Numbered from the stretch's first letter, positions 1 through 9,047 are shown. The stretch: 64,000 bases of DNA from Granulicella arctica (GCF_025685605.1 NZ_JAGTUT010000001.1:1798001-1862000); one strand, 5' to 3'. Numbers and translations are program-made. The notes: generated by a model not told the origin, from the letters alone.

Positions 1-1
1 G

Positions 2-1075
2 GGCGGGCGCAGGCAGGCCGCCGAGACGCAAGGCGAGCTACGGACGCTGGAACTGGTGCGCAGCAAGGCCTCAATCCGCGTCGAGAAGGACCTCGAATTC
101 GACGCGCTCTTCTGGCGCCACGCGGCCATCATCGAGCGCGAGTTGAACCTCTTCCAGCCGGACATCATCCACATCACCGGACCGAGCGAGCTGGGCATGT
201 TCGGCGCATACTTCGCCTGGAAGATGGGCGTTCCGCTGGCCGCATCGTGGCACACCAACGTGCACGAATACCTCGCCCGGCGCATGATGCCGATGACGAT
301 GATGCGCGGGGTTCCAGATTCCTATGCAGCGAAGACAGAAGGCGTCATTGAAGCCTCGACCCTGAAGGCCGCAACTCTGTTCTATCGACTGGCTGGCGTG
401 CTGTTCGCCCCGAATGTGGAGTTGTGCGCGATGCTCGAAGCCGCCACCCACAGGCCCTGCCACCTGATGCAGCGCGGTGTCGATACACGGCTCTTCTCTC
501 CCGCGCACCGCACACGACCGGTGGACGATGACATTATTCGGCTCGGGTACGTCGGCAGGCTCTCGGTGGAGAAGAACATCGCGCTGCTGCCGCTGCTTCA
601 AGCCAGGCTCGCAGCGATGGGGATCAGCGACGTGGAGTTCTTCATCATTGGCCAGGGTGGCGACGAGGAGATGCTCCGGCGCGACCTGCACGGTGCTCAC
701 TTCGCCGGTGTGCTCCGCGGTCAGGAACTCGCGACGGCCTGCGCTGACATGGACATCCTCGTCTTCCCGTCGCACACCGATACCTTCGGCAATGTCGTCC
801 TCGAAGCGCTGGCAAGCGGCGTGCCCGCCGTGGTGACGCCCGACGGGGGCCCAAAGTTCATTGTCCGCAATGGCGAGACCGGCTTCGTGGTGCCAGACGA
901 AGAGTTTGTTGCGGCCGTAGCCAGCCTTATCGCCGACCGGCAGCGCCTCAAAACGATGCGCACCGCCGCTCGTGCCTACGCGCTGACATGCAGTTGGGAC
1001 GCGGTCTTCGACAAGGTGTATGCAGCCTACGACTTGGTGCTCACAGGCGAGTCGTCTCTGCCTCTGCCGTTTTAG
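2..1075 (+). CDS. Glycosyltransferase family 4 (GT-B), 5' truncated by window edge
   Basis: The frame is open from the first bases of the window, so the N-terminus lies upstream; a GTG at 56 is only an internal codon. Visible are the end of the N-terminal Rossmann half (PDIIHITGPSELGMFGAYFA, then SWHTNVHEYLARR) and the complete C-terminal nucleotide-sugar binding half (LGYVGRLSVEKNIALL; FPSHTDTFGNVVLEALASG). The pattern of the last motif is the EX7E-type signature of GT4 enzymes, and the combination resembles GDP-mannose-dependent alpha-mannosyltransferases that act on lipid or glycan acceptors at the cytoplasmic face of the membrane. The donor specificity is inference. The family normally has about 380-400 residues, so only a few dozen are missing. 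Confidence 0.85.
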   Translation, partial: GGRRQAAETQGELRTLELVRSKASIRVEKDLEFDALFWRHAAIIERELNLFQPDIIHITGPSELGMFGAYFAWKMGVPLAASWHTNVHEYLARRMMPMTMMRGVPDSYAAKTEGVIEASTLKAATLFYRLAGVLFAPNVELCAMLEAATHRPCHLMQRGVDTRLFSPAHRTRPVDDDIIRLGYVGRLSVEKNIALLPLLQARLAAMGISDVEFFIIGQGGDEEMLRRDLHGAHFAGVLRGQELATACADMDILVFPSHTDTFGNVVLEALASGVPAVVTPDGGPKFIVRNGETGFVVPDEEFVAAVASLIADRQRLKTMRTAARAYALTCSWDAVFDKVYAAYDLVLTGESSLPLPF

Positions 1076-1210
1076 TTGTGATTCCCGCAGAGAACTGGCG
1101 TCTGCCCTGCCGTTGCTTGCGCGGGGCTATTACGAAAGCGACTTCACGCCCGGCAGGCACCACGGTGCCTTCGTGGAGTATTGGACTTCGCGTTACTTAT
1201 CAGACACGCC

Positions 1211-2614
1211 CTAGAAACGAATCTCGCCGATATACACGCCAAACGGCGGCAGCGTGATGGCGTTGAGACTCATGCCACCCATGCCATTATCCGAGCGAAT
1301 CACCGTGCGCAGGAAGTTGCCGCGAAGATGTAGCTTCGCGATATCGCCCGTGAGCGAGAGCGTGACCGGCTTAGAAGAGAGATTGCACGCGACAACAATA
1401 GCCGGTGTGAGCGGCGTGATGGTTGCCTTGCGGCTTATCCAGACGATGCTGTTCTGGTCGTCATGGTTGAGCAGATCGCTTGCCCCCGAGCGCAGAATCG
1501 CATTGCCGTGGTGAAGATCGATCAGGCGGCGATACCAGTTCAGCAAGGAGTCGGGATCTGCCTCTTCAGCGATCACCTCAGGCCCTTGTGAAGCCGTCTT
1601 TGCGGAAGGTTTCGCGTTCGGATCGGCAGGCACACCCCACGGGATGAGCGCCGAATCGCCTGCTTTCGCAGCAAAGCCGATCTCCTGGCCAAAGTAGAGC
1701 TGCGCGTTAGCCCGCGTACTGAGCAGCAACGTAGCAAGCACCTTGGCGATAGCCTGATTGTTGGTGCCGTCGCCGATGCGCCCGGCGCTGCGATCGCTCT
1801 CCGGACCATCCGTTGCAGCGATGAGAGCCAAATTGGCAGAGGCCGCCTGCAAACTCTCCATCGCGGTGCGAAGCTTGCCGGCATCGGCCCCGCCAACCTG
1901 TGCCAGAGCAGGATCAAGCACCATGTCGATATCCGCATGCGGTATGGCCGCGCTACCCGTGGAGGAGCTTTCGGCGATCAGGATCCGCTGCCCTGCAAAG
2001 CTCCTCGTCACCTCGTGAAGCCGATGTAACTGCGCTGCACGCGATGGGTCACCCGGCGTACCCGAGCGCACGCTGATGCCCGCGGCTCCGCGACTCAACC
2101 AGAATTTAGCGATCGTCGCCAACGCTGCAGGATCGGTCCCTTGAGGCACGTCCAACTGCACGATGAGCCGAAGGCTGTCCCGGCTCGCCTCGCGAATAAG
2201 GTCATCGAAGTCGTCAAGCGATCCGACGGCAGGGTCAATCGACTGAAGACGCGCCGGAATTTCGCCCTGCGCGGGAGCGACGTGGGTAACGGTGATGGCA
2301 TCGACGCCAAGCGAGTGGATGTAGTCCAACTGGCTCGTCAGGCCGCGCAGATCGCCGATCCCGTTGCCGTCGGCGTCGCGAAAGCCATGCGGATCGACCT
2401 CGTAAAAGATGGCATGGGTCCACCAGGCTTCAAGATTCATCCCAGACCCAGCCCAGCCCGGCCGCGCGAGCGTCTGGCCCACCCCCGGCCCAGCCAGCAG
2501 GCAGGCAAGCAAGAGAAACAGCAGAACAGAAAAGGCCCTTGATGAGGTCTTCAGGACGCGCAGCGCGGCTGTGTTCTCCGCCGTAGGGGTGCCGTTTTCA
2601 ACAGAATTGATCAC
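1211..2614 (-). CDS. Exported GH13 alpha-amylase-like protein lacking catalytic residues (probable pseudoenzyme)
   Basis: The fold is GH13: WWTHAIFYEVDPHGFRDADG at the start of the barrel, then DLRGLTSQLDYIHSLGVDAI, YFGQEIGFAAKAG and a C-terminal beta domain (PPFGVYIGEIRF). It is a clear relative of the intact enzyme at 19606-21393. The catalytic motifs are gone. The conserved DMVLNH becomes QLDVPQ (about residues 153-158). The nucleophile motif GFRLDA becomes GISVRS, with Arg183 where Asp should be. The NHD motif near the third catalytic Asp is replaced by ATDGPESD. Only the acid/base-position Glu (IAES, about 215) remains. A hydrophobic stretch SVLLFLLLACLLAG indicates a signal peptide. I prefer the GTG at 2614 because longer starts give an improbably long n-region. 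The reading frame is intact, so this looks maintained, perhaps as a glucan-binding protein. Confidence 0.75.
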   Translation of the reverse strand: MINSVENGTPTAENTAALRVLKTSSRAFSVLLFLLLACLLAGPGVGQTLARPGWAGSGMNLEAWWTHAIFYEVDPHGFRDADGNGIGDLRGLTSQLDYIHSLGVDAITVTHVAPAQGEIPARLQSIDPAVGSLDDFDDLIREASRDSLRLIVQLDVPQGTDPAALATIAKFWLSRGAAGISVRSGTPGDPSRAAQLHRLHEVTRSFAGQRILIAESSSTGSAAIPHADIDMVLDPALAQVGGADAGKLRTAMESLQAASANLALIAATDGPESDRSAGRIGDGTNNQAIAKVLATLLLSTRANAQLYFGQEIGFAAKAGDSALIPWGVPADPNAKPSAKTASQGPEVIAEEADPDSLLNWYRRLIDLHHGNAILRSGASDLLNHDDQNSIVWISRKATITPLTPAIVVACNLSSKPVTLSLTGDIAKLHLRGNFLRTVIRSDNGMGGMSLNAITLPPFGVYIGEIRF

Positions 2615-2694
2615 AGGTGTGATGGTAGCGGATTGCAGGGAAAGATCGATACGGATGGGATACAGCGAAAAATTTGGCACATCTGCCGAGAGAA

Positions 2695-2781
2695 AAGGTT
2701 ACTTAATTCGCACTAAGGTAACCTTATTTCAGGTAACCATGCTAGATTTATTACATTAGTAACCAAATAACTTGTTACCTT
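2695..2781. promoter_or_regulatory. Cluster of GGTAACC/GGTTACC palindromic sites
   Basis: Between the divergent GH13-like and NHL genes lie repeated GGTTAC/GTAACC words in an AT-rich stretch: AAGGTTACTT (2695-2704), the near-perfect palindrome AAGGTAACCTT (2715-2725), GGTAACC (2732-2738), AGTAACC (2758-2764) and GTTACCTT (2774-2781). Spacing between centres is roughly 15-25 bases. Such a cluster looks like cooperative binding sites for a transcription factor controlling one or both genes. The factor is not identified. Confidence 0.5.
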
Positions 2782-2881
2782 CGAGTTCTGATTTATCCGC
2801 CCCCAGTACGACCCGGCAGCCGATAGATGCAATGAGGAACTCCGACGGCATAAGTTCCATGAGCTACATTCGGGGCCATTT

Positions 2882-5800
2882 ATGACCAGCATGACTCGCC
2901 AGCCATCCTTCGATTTGAGCATCTCCTCCTCCCTCCCCGGGGCGAACCACCCCCGTTCCAACGCATCGGGACGAGCAATAGGCCGCCTTGCCGCCGGTCT
3001 TCGTCTCCAGACCGCCATGATACTCGGCTTCCTTCTGACACTCGTCCTCGCAACGGGTACGGGAGAGGTGCTGGCGCAGACGGTCTCTCAATTTCCCGGA
3101 ATCGTTCCGGTCGCGGGCACTCCAGCGACCCAGACGGTGAAAGTAACCATGCTCAAGGCGGGCACGGTCGCCGCGGTCCGAACCCTCACCCAGGGTTCCG
3201 CCAGCCTCGATTTCACCCAGATCAGCGGTGGAACCTGCACGGCGAACAGCCCCTACGCCATTGCAGACCAGTGCACCGTAAACGTCAGCTTCTCGCCGAA
3301 GTTTCCGGGCTTGCGGCAGGGCGCGGTAGTGCTGACGCAGACGGATGGCACAGCTCTCGGCACATCGTTCCTCACCGGCTATGGATCGGGGCCACTCAGC
3401 GTCATCACGCCGGGCCACCTCGATACGGTTGCCGGTGACGCAGGTTGGCTCTACGACTTTGACAACGTTCCGGCGACGCAAAGCTCCCTTTTTCTGCCGC
3501 AGGGTGTCGTCACGGATGCGGCCGGGAACATGTACATCTCGGACACCAACAACAATCGCATCCGCCGTGTCGATGCCGCTACGCAGCTCATTACGACCCT
3601 TGCCGGGGGGGAGTTCCCCGGATATTCCGGAGACAACGGGCCTGGAACGGCGTCGACACTGAATGGCCCAACAGCACTGGCAATCGACGGAGCAGGCAAT
3701 CTCTTTATCGCCGACAGCGGCAACTTTGTGGTCCGCATGTTGAACACGATCAGCGGGGTCATCACAACTGTCGCCGGAGGTGGCCAGGGCGCACTTGGAG
3801 ATGGTGGTCCTGCACGAAGCGCAACGCTTGCGACAGTGAAGGGTCTCGCTATCGACGCGCAGCACAACCTTCTGATCGCGGATAGCGGCAACAACTGCAT
3901 TCGCCGCGTAAATCTGGCTACAGGCATCATCTCCCGCTTCGCAGGTTCGGGCCAACAGGGGACCGACGGAGACCACGGCCCCGCGCTCGCTGCGCAGTTC
4001 GCCTATCCCTCCGGAATCAACTTCGGTCAGGATGGCAGCCTCTACATAGCTGATCTAGGCAACAACAGGATTCGCAAGGTCGCTCCGGACGGGACGGCCA
4101 CAACAGTCGCCGGCGGCGGCGGCACCTACATTGGCGATGGCGGCCTTGCAACTGATGCGGGACTCAATCTGCCAGCGGGCGTGGTCGTGGATCAGGCCAA
4201 CAACCTCTTCATCGCGGATGCGGGCTGGAACAGCATTCGCAAGGTCACGGCATCTACGGGAATCATCACCACCATTGCCGGAAACATGGCAGAGCAGCTC
4301 CAGGGCGATGGTGGTAACGCCGACAAGAGTGAGTGGTATGGTCCGTACGCGATCTACTACGACGGACAGGGCAACCTCTTTATCGCCGATATGTTCCACA
4401 ACCGAATCCGCAAGATCGACGGCAATCTGGCCAGCTATATCTACGACCCGATCCGCGTCAATCGCACCTCGCCGCCGAACCCCGAGCTGGTTGAGAACGA
4501 CGGCAACGCCGATCTAAGCCTGGTAACTCCGGCGCTGGTCAACGCGTCGCTCGATCCGGCGACAACCACCTGCACATGGCCGCAGACTCTCAACACCGGT
4601 AAGTCATGCGTGATGGGTATCGCCTTCTCGCCAACGACAGTCGCCACGAACGTTCTCGGGTCCGTCTCCCTTACCTCGGCCTCCGGCAACTCACCCGCGG
4701 TGATCAACCTGTCGGGTCAGGTCTTGTCGGTCGATCCAACCGCGATCACGGTCACCTCCAGCCTCAATCCTTCCGGGCTTGGGACCAGCGTCACATTCAC
4801 CGCACACGTCACCACGCAGGGTTCGAGCTTCAGCGGAACGGTTCAGTTCCTCGATGGCACCACGCCGCTCGGAGCACCAGCCCTGAAGGCCACCGGCGCT
4901 TCAGGAACCGCAGCCGTCACCGTTTCGACGCTGACGCTCGGTCAGCACAACATCACCGCCGTCTACTCCGGTGATGCAACGAACAACACCAGCACCTCGC
5001 CCATCCTGGTCCAGAGTGTGAAGCAGGATACAACTACGGTCCTCGCCTCAAGCGCGAATCCCTCGCTTGAATCTGCTCCAGTCACGCTCACCGCGACCGT
5101 CGCAGCAAGCGGCTCGACCCCCACCGGAACCTTCACCTTCATCGATGGTGGCGTGACGCTTGGCACCGGCACGATCAACGCCAGCGGTTCGGCCTCACTC
5201 ACCGTCTCGACGCTCACCATCGGAACGCATCTACTGACGGCGAGCTACTCGGGTGATACAAACAACGGCCCAAGCATCTCGAACACGGTCCCCCAGGTCG
5301 TACAGGGCCAGGGCAGCACGACCACTCTCGGCACGAGCAACGCGACCATCCCGGTCGGTAGCTCCGTCACCTTCTCGGTCCAGGTCCACGGCAGCAGCAC
5401 AGCCGTAGCATCCGGCTCCGTGACCTTCAAGGATGGTGGAAACGCAATCGGTACGGCGCTGCTCAACAGTGCCTCAGCAGTCACCTTCTCAACCACAGGC
5501 CTGACGCCCGGGCTACACACCATCACCGCTGTCTACGCCGGAGACGCCAGCTACGCGGGCAGCACCTCCGCACCACTGGTCGAAACGGTGCAGCAGATCG
5601 CCACCGCCACGGCTGTCTCGGCAAGTGTCAACCCAGCCCCTGCAGGCGCACCAGTCGTCCTCACGGCGGCAATCACCGCAACCACCAGCAATCCGACGGG
5701 CGGAACGATCAGCGGTACGGTCACCTTCATGAACGGAGGCGTCGTCCTGGGAACGGGATCGGTCTCTGCGAGTGGGCTTGCCACACTCAGCATCGCGAGC

Positions 5801-7000
5801 ATTCCGCTTGGCGGCAACAATATCAGCGCAGTCTACGCCGGTAATCCGAACTACTCAGGCAGCACCTCAGCACCCATCGTGGTGACGGTGAAGCAGGCCA
5901 CGAGTGCGACGACACTGGCAAGTAACCAGAACCCCTCAACCGTCGAAGACAACATCTCCCTCACTGCAACCGTGACGACTAACGGCGGCAAGGCAACGGG
6001 CGTGGTCACCTTCAATGATGGAGGCACCTCGATCGGTCAGGCAACGCTGAACGCCAACGGCGTAGCCTCGATCACCGTGTCGAGTCTCCTCGTTGGTCAG
6101 CATGGCTTGATCGCAAGCTATGCAGGTGACACGCAAAACCTCGGCAGCAGCTCACCCGCCTTCAACCAGACGGTCATCCTGCGGCCCTCAACCGACGTGC
6201 TCACCAGCTCAGCGACCTCGTTGAACGGTGGACAGCAGATCACCATGATCTCGGTCGTAGGCTGGACCGGCTCAATCGTCCCGACGGGAACGGTCACCTT
6301 CCAATCCGCAGGAACCACCCTCGGCGCAGCAGCGATCGACGCCTCCGGTGTTGCCACGCTAACCATCAACCCGCAGACCGGCCTGACCAGCGTCAGTTCG
6401 ACCTACAGCGGCGACTCCGTCTTCGCTACCTCCTCCTCGGCGGTCATCTCCCTCACCGTCGGTCAACCACCACAATTCACACTTGCTGCAAGCAGCACCG
6501 CCCTCACGATGCAGAGCCTGCAACACGGCACGGTTGTCCTCACGGCAGCCTCGGTCAAAGGCTTCTCGGATAAGCTGGCGCTCGGCTGCCTGGGCCTTCC
6601 CGTCGCGGCAACCTGCACCTTCACCTCGGACTGGATGATGCTGGCAGCCGATGGATCGAACAGTGTCAACGTGGTCGTCGATACCGGCTCCCCGCTCACT
6701 GCTGGCAGCGTGGCGAATACAGCAAAGAATGACACGCATAGCTCCACCATGATCGCCCTCTGCGGATTGCCTGCAGGAGCCTTCCTCTGCCTGCTCTTCT
6801 GGAAGGGACGTCGACTGCGGAACTTTGGCGGTCTCCTGCTGATGCTCTGCGCTCTCGGTGCTGCAGTCGGCCTCTCTGGCTGCGGTTCCATCACGACCAA
6901 CGGAACTCCGGCTGGAACCTACCACTTCCAGATCACGGCCTCCGCAACCGGCTCCGGTGTCATCCAGGCGGTCAACATGACCCTGACGGTGAGCAAGTAG
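2882..7000 (+). CDS. Large exported NHL-repeat and Ig-like-repeat protein with C-terminal membrane segment
   Basis: 1372 residues. A signal sequence lies unusually far in (MILGFLLTLVLATG, about residues 46-60, cleaved near VLAQ). A short beta-rich domain follows. Then come six NHL-type propeller blades (about 185-525), each with a variant of NLFIADSGNNRIRKV. Six Bacterial Ig-like group-3 modules of about 95 residues follow (about 617-1195), each with a GTVTFxDGG core and an ITAVYSGD strand. The C-terminus has hydrophobic segments (ALCGLPAGAFLCLLF; GGLLLMLCALGAAVGLSGCG) separated by basic WKGRRLR, then a final beta segment. This layout is common for acidobacterial surface proteins; the propeller may bind carbohydrate or protein. 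The next gene starts at the base after its stop codon. The molecular function is unknown. Confidence 0.85.
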   Translation: MTSMTRQPSFDLSISSSLPGANHPRSNASGRAIGRLAAGLRLQTAMILGFLLTLVLATGTGEVLAQTVSQFPGIVPVAGTPATQTVKVTMLKAGTVAAVRTLTQGSASLDFTQISGGTCTANSPYAIADQCTVNVSFSPKFPGLRQGAVVLTQTDGTALGTSFLTGYGSGPLSVITPGHLDTVAGDAGWLYDFDNVPATQSSLFLPQGVVTDAAGNMYISDTNNNRIRRVDAATQLITTLAGGEFPGYSGDNGPGTASTLNGPTALAIDGAGNLFIADSGNFVVRMLNTISGVITTVAGGGQGALGDGGPARSATLATVKGLAIDAQHNLLIADSGNNCIRRVNLATGIISRFAGSGQQGTDGDHGPALAAQFAYPSGINFGQDGSLYIADLGNNRIRKVAPDGTATTVAGGGGTYIGDGGLATDAGLNLPAGVVVDQANNLFIADAGWNSIRKVTASTGIITTIAGNMAEQLQGDGGNADKSEWYGPYAIYYDGQGNLFIADMFHNRIRKIDGNLASYIYDPIRVNRTSPPNPELVENDGNADLSLVTPALVNASLDPATTTCTWPQTLNTGKSCVMGIAFSPTTVATNVLGSVSLTSASGNSPAVINLSGQVLSVDPTAITVTSSLNPSGLGTSVTFTAHVTTQGSSFSGTVQFLDGTTPLGAPALKATGASGTAAVTVSTLTLGQHNITAVYSGDATNNTSTSPILVQSVKQDTTTVLASSANPSLESAPVTLTATVAASGSTPTGTFTFIDGGVTLGTGTINASGSASLTVSTLTIGTHLLTASYSGDTNNGPSISNTVPQVVQGQGSTTTLGTSNATIPVGSSVTFSVQVHGSSTAVASGSVTFKDGGNAIGTALLNSASAVTFSTTGLTPGLHTITAVYAGDASYAGSTSAPLVETVQQIATATAVSASVNPAPAGAPVVLTAAITATTSNPTGGTISGTVTFMNGGVVLGTGSVSASGLATLSIASIPLGGNNISAVYAGNPNYSGSTSAPIVVTVKQATSATTLASNQNPSTVEDNISLTATVTTNGGKATGVVTFNDGGTSIGQATLNANGVASITVSSLLVGQHGLIASYAGDTQNLGSSSPAFNQTVILRPSTDVLTSSATSLNGGQQITMISVVGWTGSIVPTGTVTFQSAGTTLGAAAIDASGVATLTINPQTGLTSVSSTYSGDSVFATSSSAVISLTVGQPPQFTLAASSTALTMQSLQHGTVVLTAASVKGFSDKLALGCLGLPVAATCTFTSDWMMLAADGSNSVNVVVDTGSPLTAGSVANTAKNDTHSSTMIALCGLPAGAFLCLLFWKGRRLRNFGGLLLMLCALGAAVGLSGCGSITTNGTPAGTYHFQITASATGSGVIQAVNMTLTVSK
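4730..6465 (+). repeat. Six tandem Ig-like (group 3) modules within the NHL protein gene
   Basis: Protein-level tandem repeats with a period of about 285 bases. Each unit has a TLTATV-type strand, a GTVTFxDGG turn and a HxITAVYSGD strand. Nucleotide identity between units is only moderate, so this is an old domain array rather than a recent duplication or a CRISPR-like array. Confidence 0.8.
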
Positions 7001-7576
7001 ATGAACCGGGACTTTGGTGGCATTCTCAAATGGCTCCTCTCCGCGGTCTGCTTCTGGTTAGTGGTCGCGGCATGTCACGGGCAGGCACGGTACGCAGGTA
7101 CCGGGCCTGGCTCCCTCATGACGGTAGGCGGAACCGTTAGCGGCTACAACATCGACTATGGCAAGCGAGACCTGGGCGGCGCCAGTGTCTACGCGGACTT
7201 CAACGTAACCTGGCGCTTCGGCATCGAAGGCGAAGCGCGACTTCTGCGCTACAACCAGGAGGCCGACACCCACCTGTCGACCTACCTGGTTGGACCGCGA
7301 GTCTCCTTCGGCAAACATCGCTTCAACCCCTACGGCAAGCTGCTCGTCGGCCTCGGCCACTTCAACTTCCCGTACGACTACGCAACCGGCAGCTACTTCG
7401 TCATCGCACCCGGAGCCGGGGTGGACTACCGGCTGAATCAACGCATCAAGATCCGCCTCATCGACGCCGAGTACCAGGAGTGGCCGCAATTCACCTACGG
7501 CGCAATCCATCCCTACGGCATCAGTGCAGGCATCAGCTTCAACATCCTGCGTTCCAGCACCAAGCGCGGCTACTAA
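7001..7576 (+). CDS. Outer-membrane beta-barrel protein (OmpA/OmpW-like barrel)
   Basis: 191 residues with an N-terminal signal (LLSAVCFWLVVAACHGQ). The mature part alternates short amphipathic strands and turns: SGYNIDYGKRDLGGASVYAD, WRFGIEGEARLL, YLVGPRVSFGKHRFNPYGKL, GAGVDYRLNQRIKIRLIDAE. This is the pattern of an eight-stranded outer-membrane barrel of the porin-family beta-barrel type common in Acidobacteria. The ATG directly abuts the TAG of the NHL/Ig gene, so the two are almost certainly co-transcribed and may be translationally coupled. The barrel could anchor or help display the NHL protein; this is inference. Confidence 0.75.
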   Translation: MNRDFGGILKWLLSAVCFWLVVAACHGQARYAGTGPGSLMTVGGTVSGYNIDYGKRDLGGASVYADFNVTWRFGIEGEARLLRYNQEADTHLSTYLVGPRVSFGKHRFNPYGKLLVGLGHFNFPYDYATGSYFVIAPGAGVDYRLNQRIKIRLIDAEYQEWPQFTYGAIHPYGISAGISFNILRSSTKRGY

Positions 7577-7645
7577 GCACCTCAAGCTGCCGACCAATGC
7601 CGGGTGCCCCATGTCCAGTTTCTGGGACGTGGAAATGTAAAACCT

Positions 7646-7685
7646 CAACACAGAAGGGTACGGCTCAGCCGTGCCCTTCGTGTTG
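7646..7685. terminator. Strong hairpin between convergent genes
   Basis: A long inverted repeat: the left arm (CAACACAGAAGGG then ACGGC) pairs with the right arm (GCCGTGCCCTTC then GTGTTG) around a TCA loop. It sits between the convergent beta-barrel and TPR genes and can serve both strands. No long T-run follows on the plus strand. Confidence 0.65.
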
Positions 7686-7702
7686 CTGAAGCCGCCACAA
7701 AC

Positions 7703-8773
7703 CTACTTCACATTCTGCAACTTCGGGTCACTCTTCGCCTGAAGCCTCTGCGCCGTCTGTGTCTCACGCGAAGCATCCTCCGCACGCCCAAGCGAACGAT
7801 ACGCCTGCCCCAGAAGACTATGCGTCATATAGTTGCCGGGGTCCATCGCTACGGCGTGTTCCAGGTACATCACCGCATTCGCAGGAGCCTCCTGCTTCAA
7901 TAAAACCTTCCCCAGCAGGATGAACGGCGCAGTCACATTCGGCTCCAGAATGACGGCGCGTTGAAGCGACTGCAGCGCCTGCTGATAATTCCCAGCCCGC
8001 GAGTACGCATCGCCCAGCCGATCGTAAATAGCCCCATCAAGCGGATTGCGCGTCCGCTCCCTCTCAAACTCAGCCACCGCAACATCAAGGTGATTCCCCG
8101 CCAGCGCGATCTCGCCAAGCAGCGCGTGAGCAAGCGGTAACTGTGGATCAATGGCGAGCGCCTTTTGCGCGAAATCCTGCGCGACCGGCAGATAGTCGCG
8201 GCGCAGAAGCATTCGGGCCGCAAGAAGATACGCAGCAGCCGAATCGGGAGGAAAGCCGTACTGCGCCCCAAAAGCGTGGCGGGCATCATCGTAGCGGTGC
8301 GCATCCAGATAGCAGAGCGCGAGCACATAGCTTGGATCGACGCGGGTCTCCGGCGTCCAGTCATGTGCAGCAAGCAGCAGCGGGATCGCCTCTCCCGGCT
8401 TGCCGAGCCGGAAGAGCGTAAGACCGCGCATCTGCGTCGACTCAAGATCCTTCGGGTTCTGGGCGAGTGCAGCGGTAAACGCCGTGTCAGCCTCGGCAAA
8501 TCGATCGGCGGCATAAAACGCCTTTCCTTGAAGTCGATGAACGCCCTCCGGCACCGGCGTCGTGGCCGCAAGGGCATCAAGCCGCCTGAGAGCCTCAGCG
8601 GTTTGACCTCGGTCGATCTGCTGCTGGATCTGTTGTAGATTCTGTGGCGCAGGCGTGGAGACATAGCCCGCACCCGAAAGAGCCGCGCTCAGGATTGCAA
8701 TGGCCCACAGACGCGCCACAGGACCTGCTAAGCAAAGAAATCTTGAAGAAACGGGGGCTACTGAAGGAGTCAT
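7703..8773 (-). CDS. Exported TPR-repeat protein
   Basis: 356 residues. An N-terminal hydrophobic segment (LWAIAILSAALSGAGYV) indicates export, probably periplasmic. The rest is a string of tetratricopeptide repeats from about residue 45 to 345 (for example AEALRRLDALAA, AEADTAFTAALAQNPKDLES, NHLDVAVAEFERERTRNPLD, GNYQQALQSLQRAVILEPNV, APANAVMYLEHAVAMDPGNY). No enzymatic domain is visible. TPR proteins are scaffolds, so no specific partner can be named. It is divergent from the GntR-type regulator. Confidence 0.8.
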   Translation of the reverse strand: MTPSVAPVSSRFLCLAGPVARLWAIAILSAALSGAGYVSTPAPQNLQQIQQQIDRGQTAEALRRLDALAATTPVPEGVHRLQGKAFYAADRFAEADTAFTAALAQNPKDLESTQMRGLTLFRLGKPGEAIPLLLAAHDWTPETRVDPSYVLALCYLDAHRYDDARHAFGAQYGFPPDSAAAYLLAARMLLRRDYLPVAQDFAQKALAIDPQLPLAHALLGEIALAGNHLDVAVAEFERERTRNPLDGAIYDRLGDAYSRAGNYQQALQSLQRAVILEPNVTAPFILLGKVLLKQEAPANAVMYLEHAVAMDPGNYMTHSLLGQAYRSLGRAEDASRETQTAQRLQAKSDPKLQNVK

Positions 8774-8799
8774 GGGTTGGGCTCAGTCTACCGTCTCAA

Positions 8800-8815
8800 T
8801 CCGATCATCATCGGA
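8800..8815. promoter_or_regulatory. Inverted repeat upstream of the TPR gene
   Basis: TCCGAT-CATC-ATCGGA is a perfect 6-4-6 inverted repeat 27 bases upstream of the minus-strand TPR start, where an operator or early transcript hairpin would act. The binding factor is unknown. Confidence 0.3.
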
Positions 8816-8911
8816 TCATGACCGTCGACATCCCAGAAGCTACGCGTGCCCTCAAAGAGCTGTCAATCACCGGGCCATCCAGCCGACGCGAAGTTGATAT
8901 GCCACCCTGCA

Positions 8912-8925
8912 CACATTGCAATGTG
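8912..8925. promoter_or_regulatory. Perfect 14-bp palindrome in divergent intergenic region
   Basis: CACATTGCAATGTG is fully self-complementary and lies about midway in the 307-base divergent region between the TPR and GntR-type genes. A site of this length suggests a dimeric regulator. Nothing else recognisable lies in this intergenic region apart from the neighbouring sites listed separately. Confidence 0.35.
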
Positions 8926-9039
8926 CAGAAGCAGTGAACATCGATGCGAAAGAACCGCACTGAGCTTGAACGAAACTGCCGAACGGATCGGGGAGACAAA
9001 GAGGTAACACGCAGCCGTTCCTTTACGGAGGTTGACTTT

Positions 9040-9047
9040 GTCTATAC
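9040..9047. promoter_or_regulatory. Candidate GntR (HutC-type) operator GTCTATAC
   Basis: GTCTATAC fits the GT-N-TA-N-AC consensus known for HutC-subfamily GntR regulators. It lies 33 bases upstream of the ATG of the GntR-type gene and just after a TTGACT box (9032-9037) that could be a -35 element. This is the expected place for autoregulation. The same pattern recurs at 33531. Confidence 0.5.

Noticed and set aside
1155..1170. Short hairpin AGGCAC/GTGCCT after the first gene
   Set aside because: Only six pairs and no T-run, so not supported as a terminator.
2864..3976. Long minus-strand frame over the NHL region
   Set aside because: It overlaps the clear NHL blades, has no domain and reflects high G+C repeat structure.
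4730..6465. Possible CRISPR or satellite array
   Set aside because: The period is about 285 bases, identity is at protein level only, and the frame is continuous; these are Ig-like domains.
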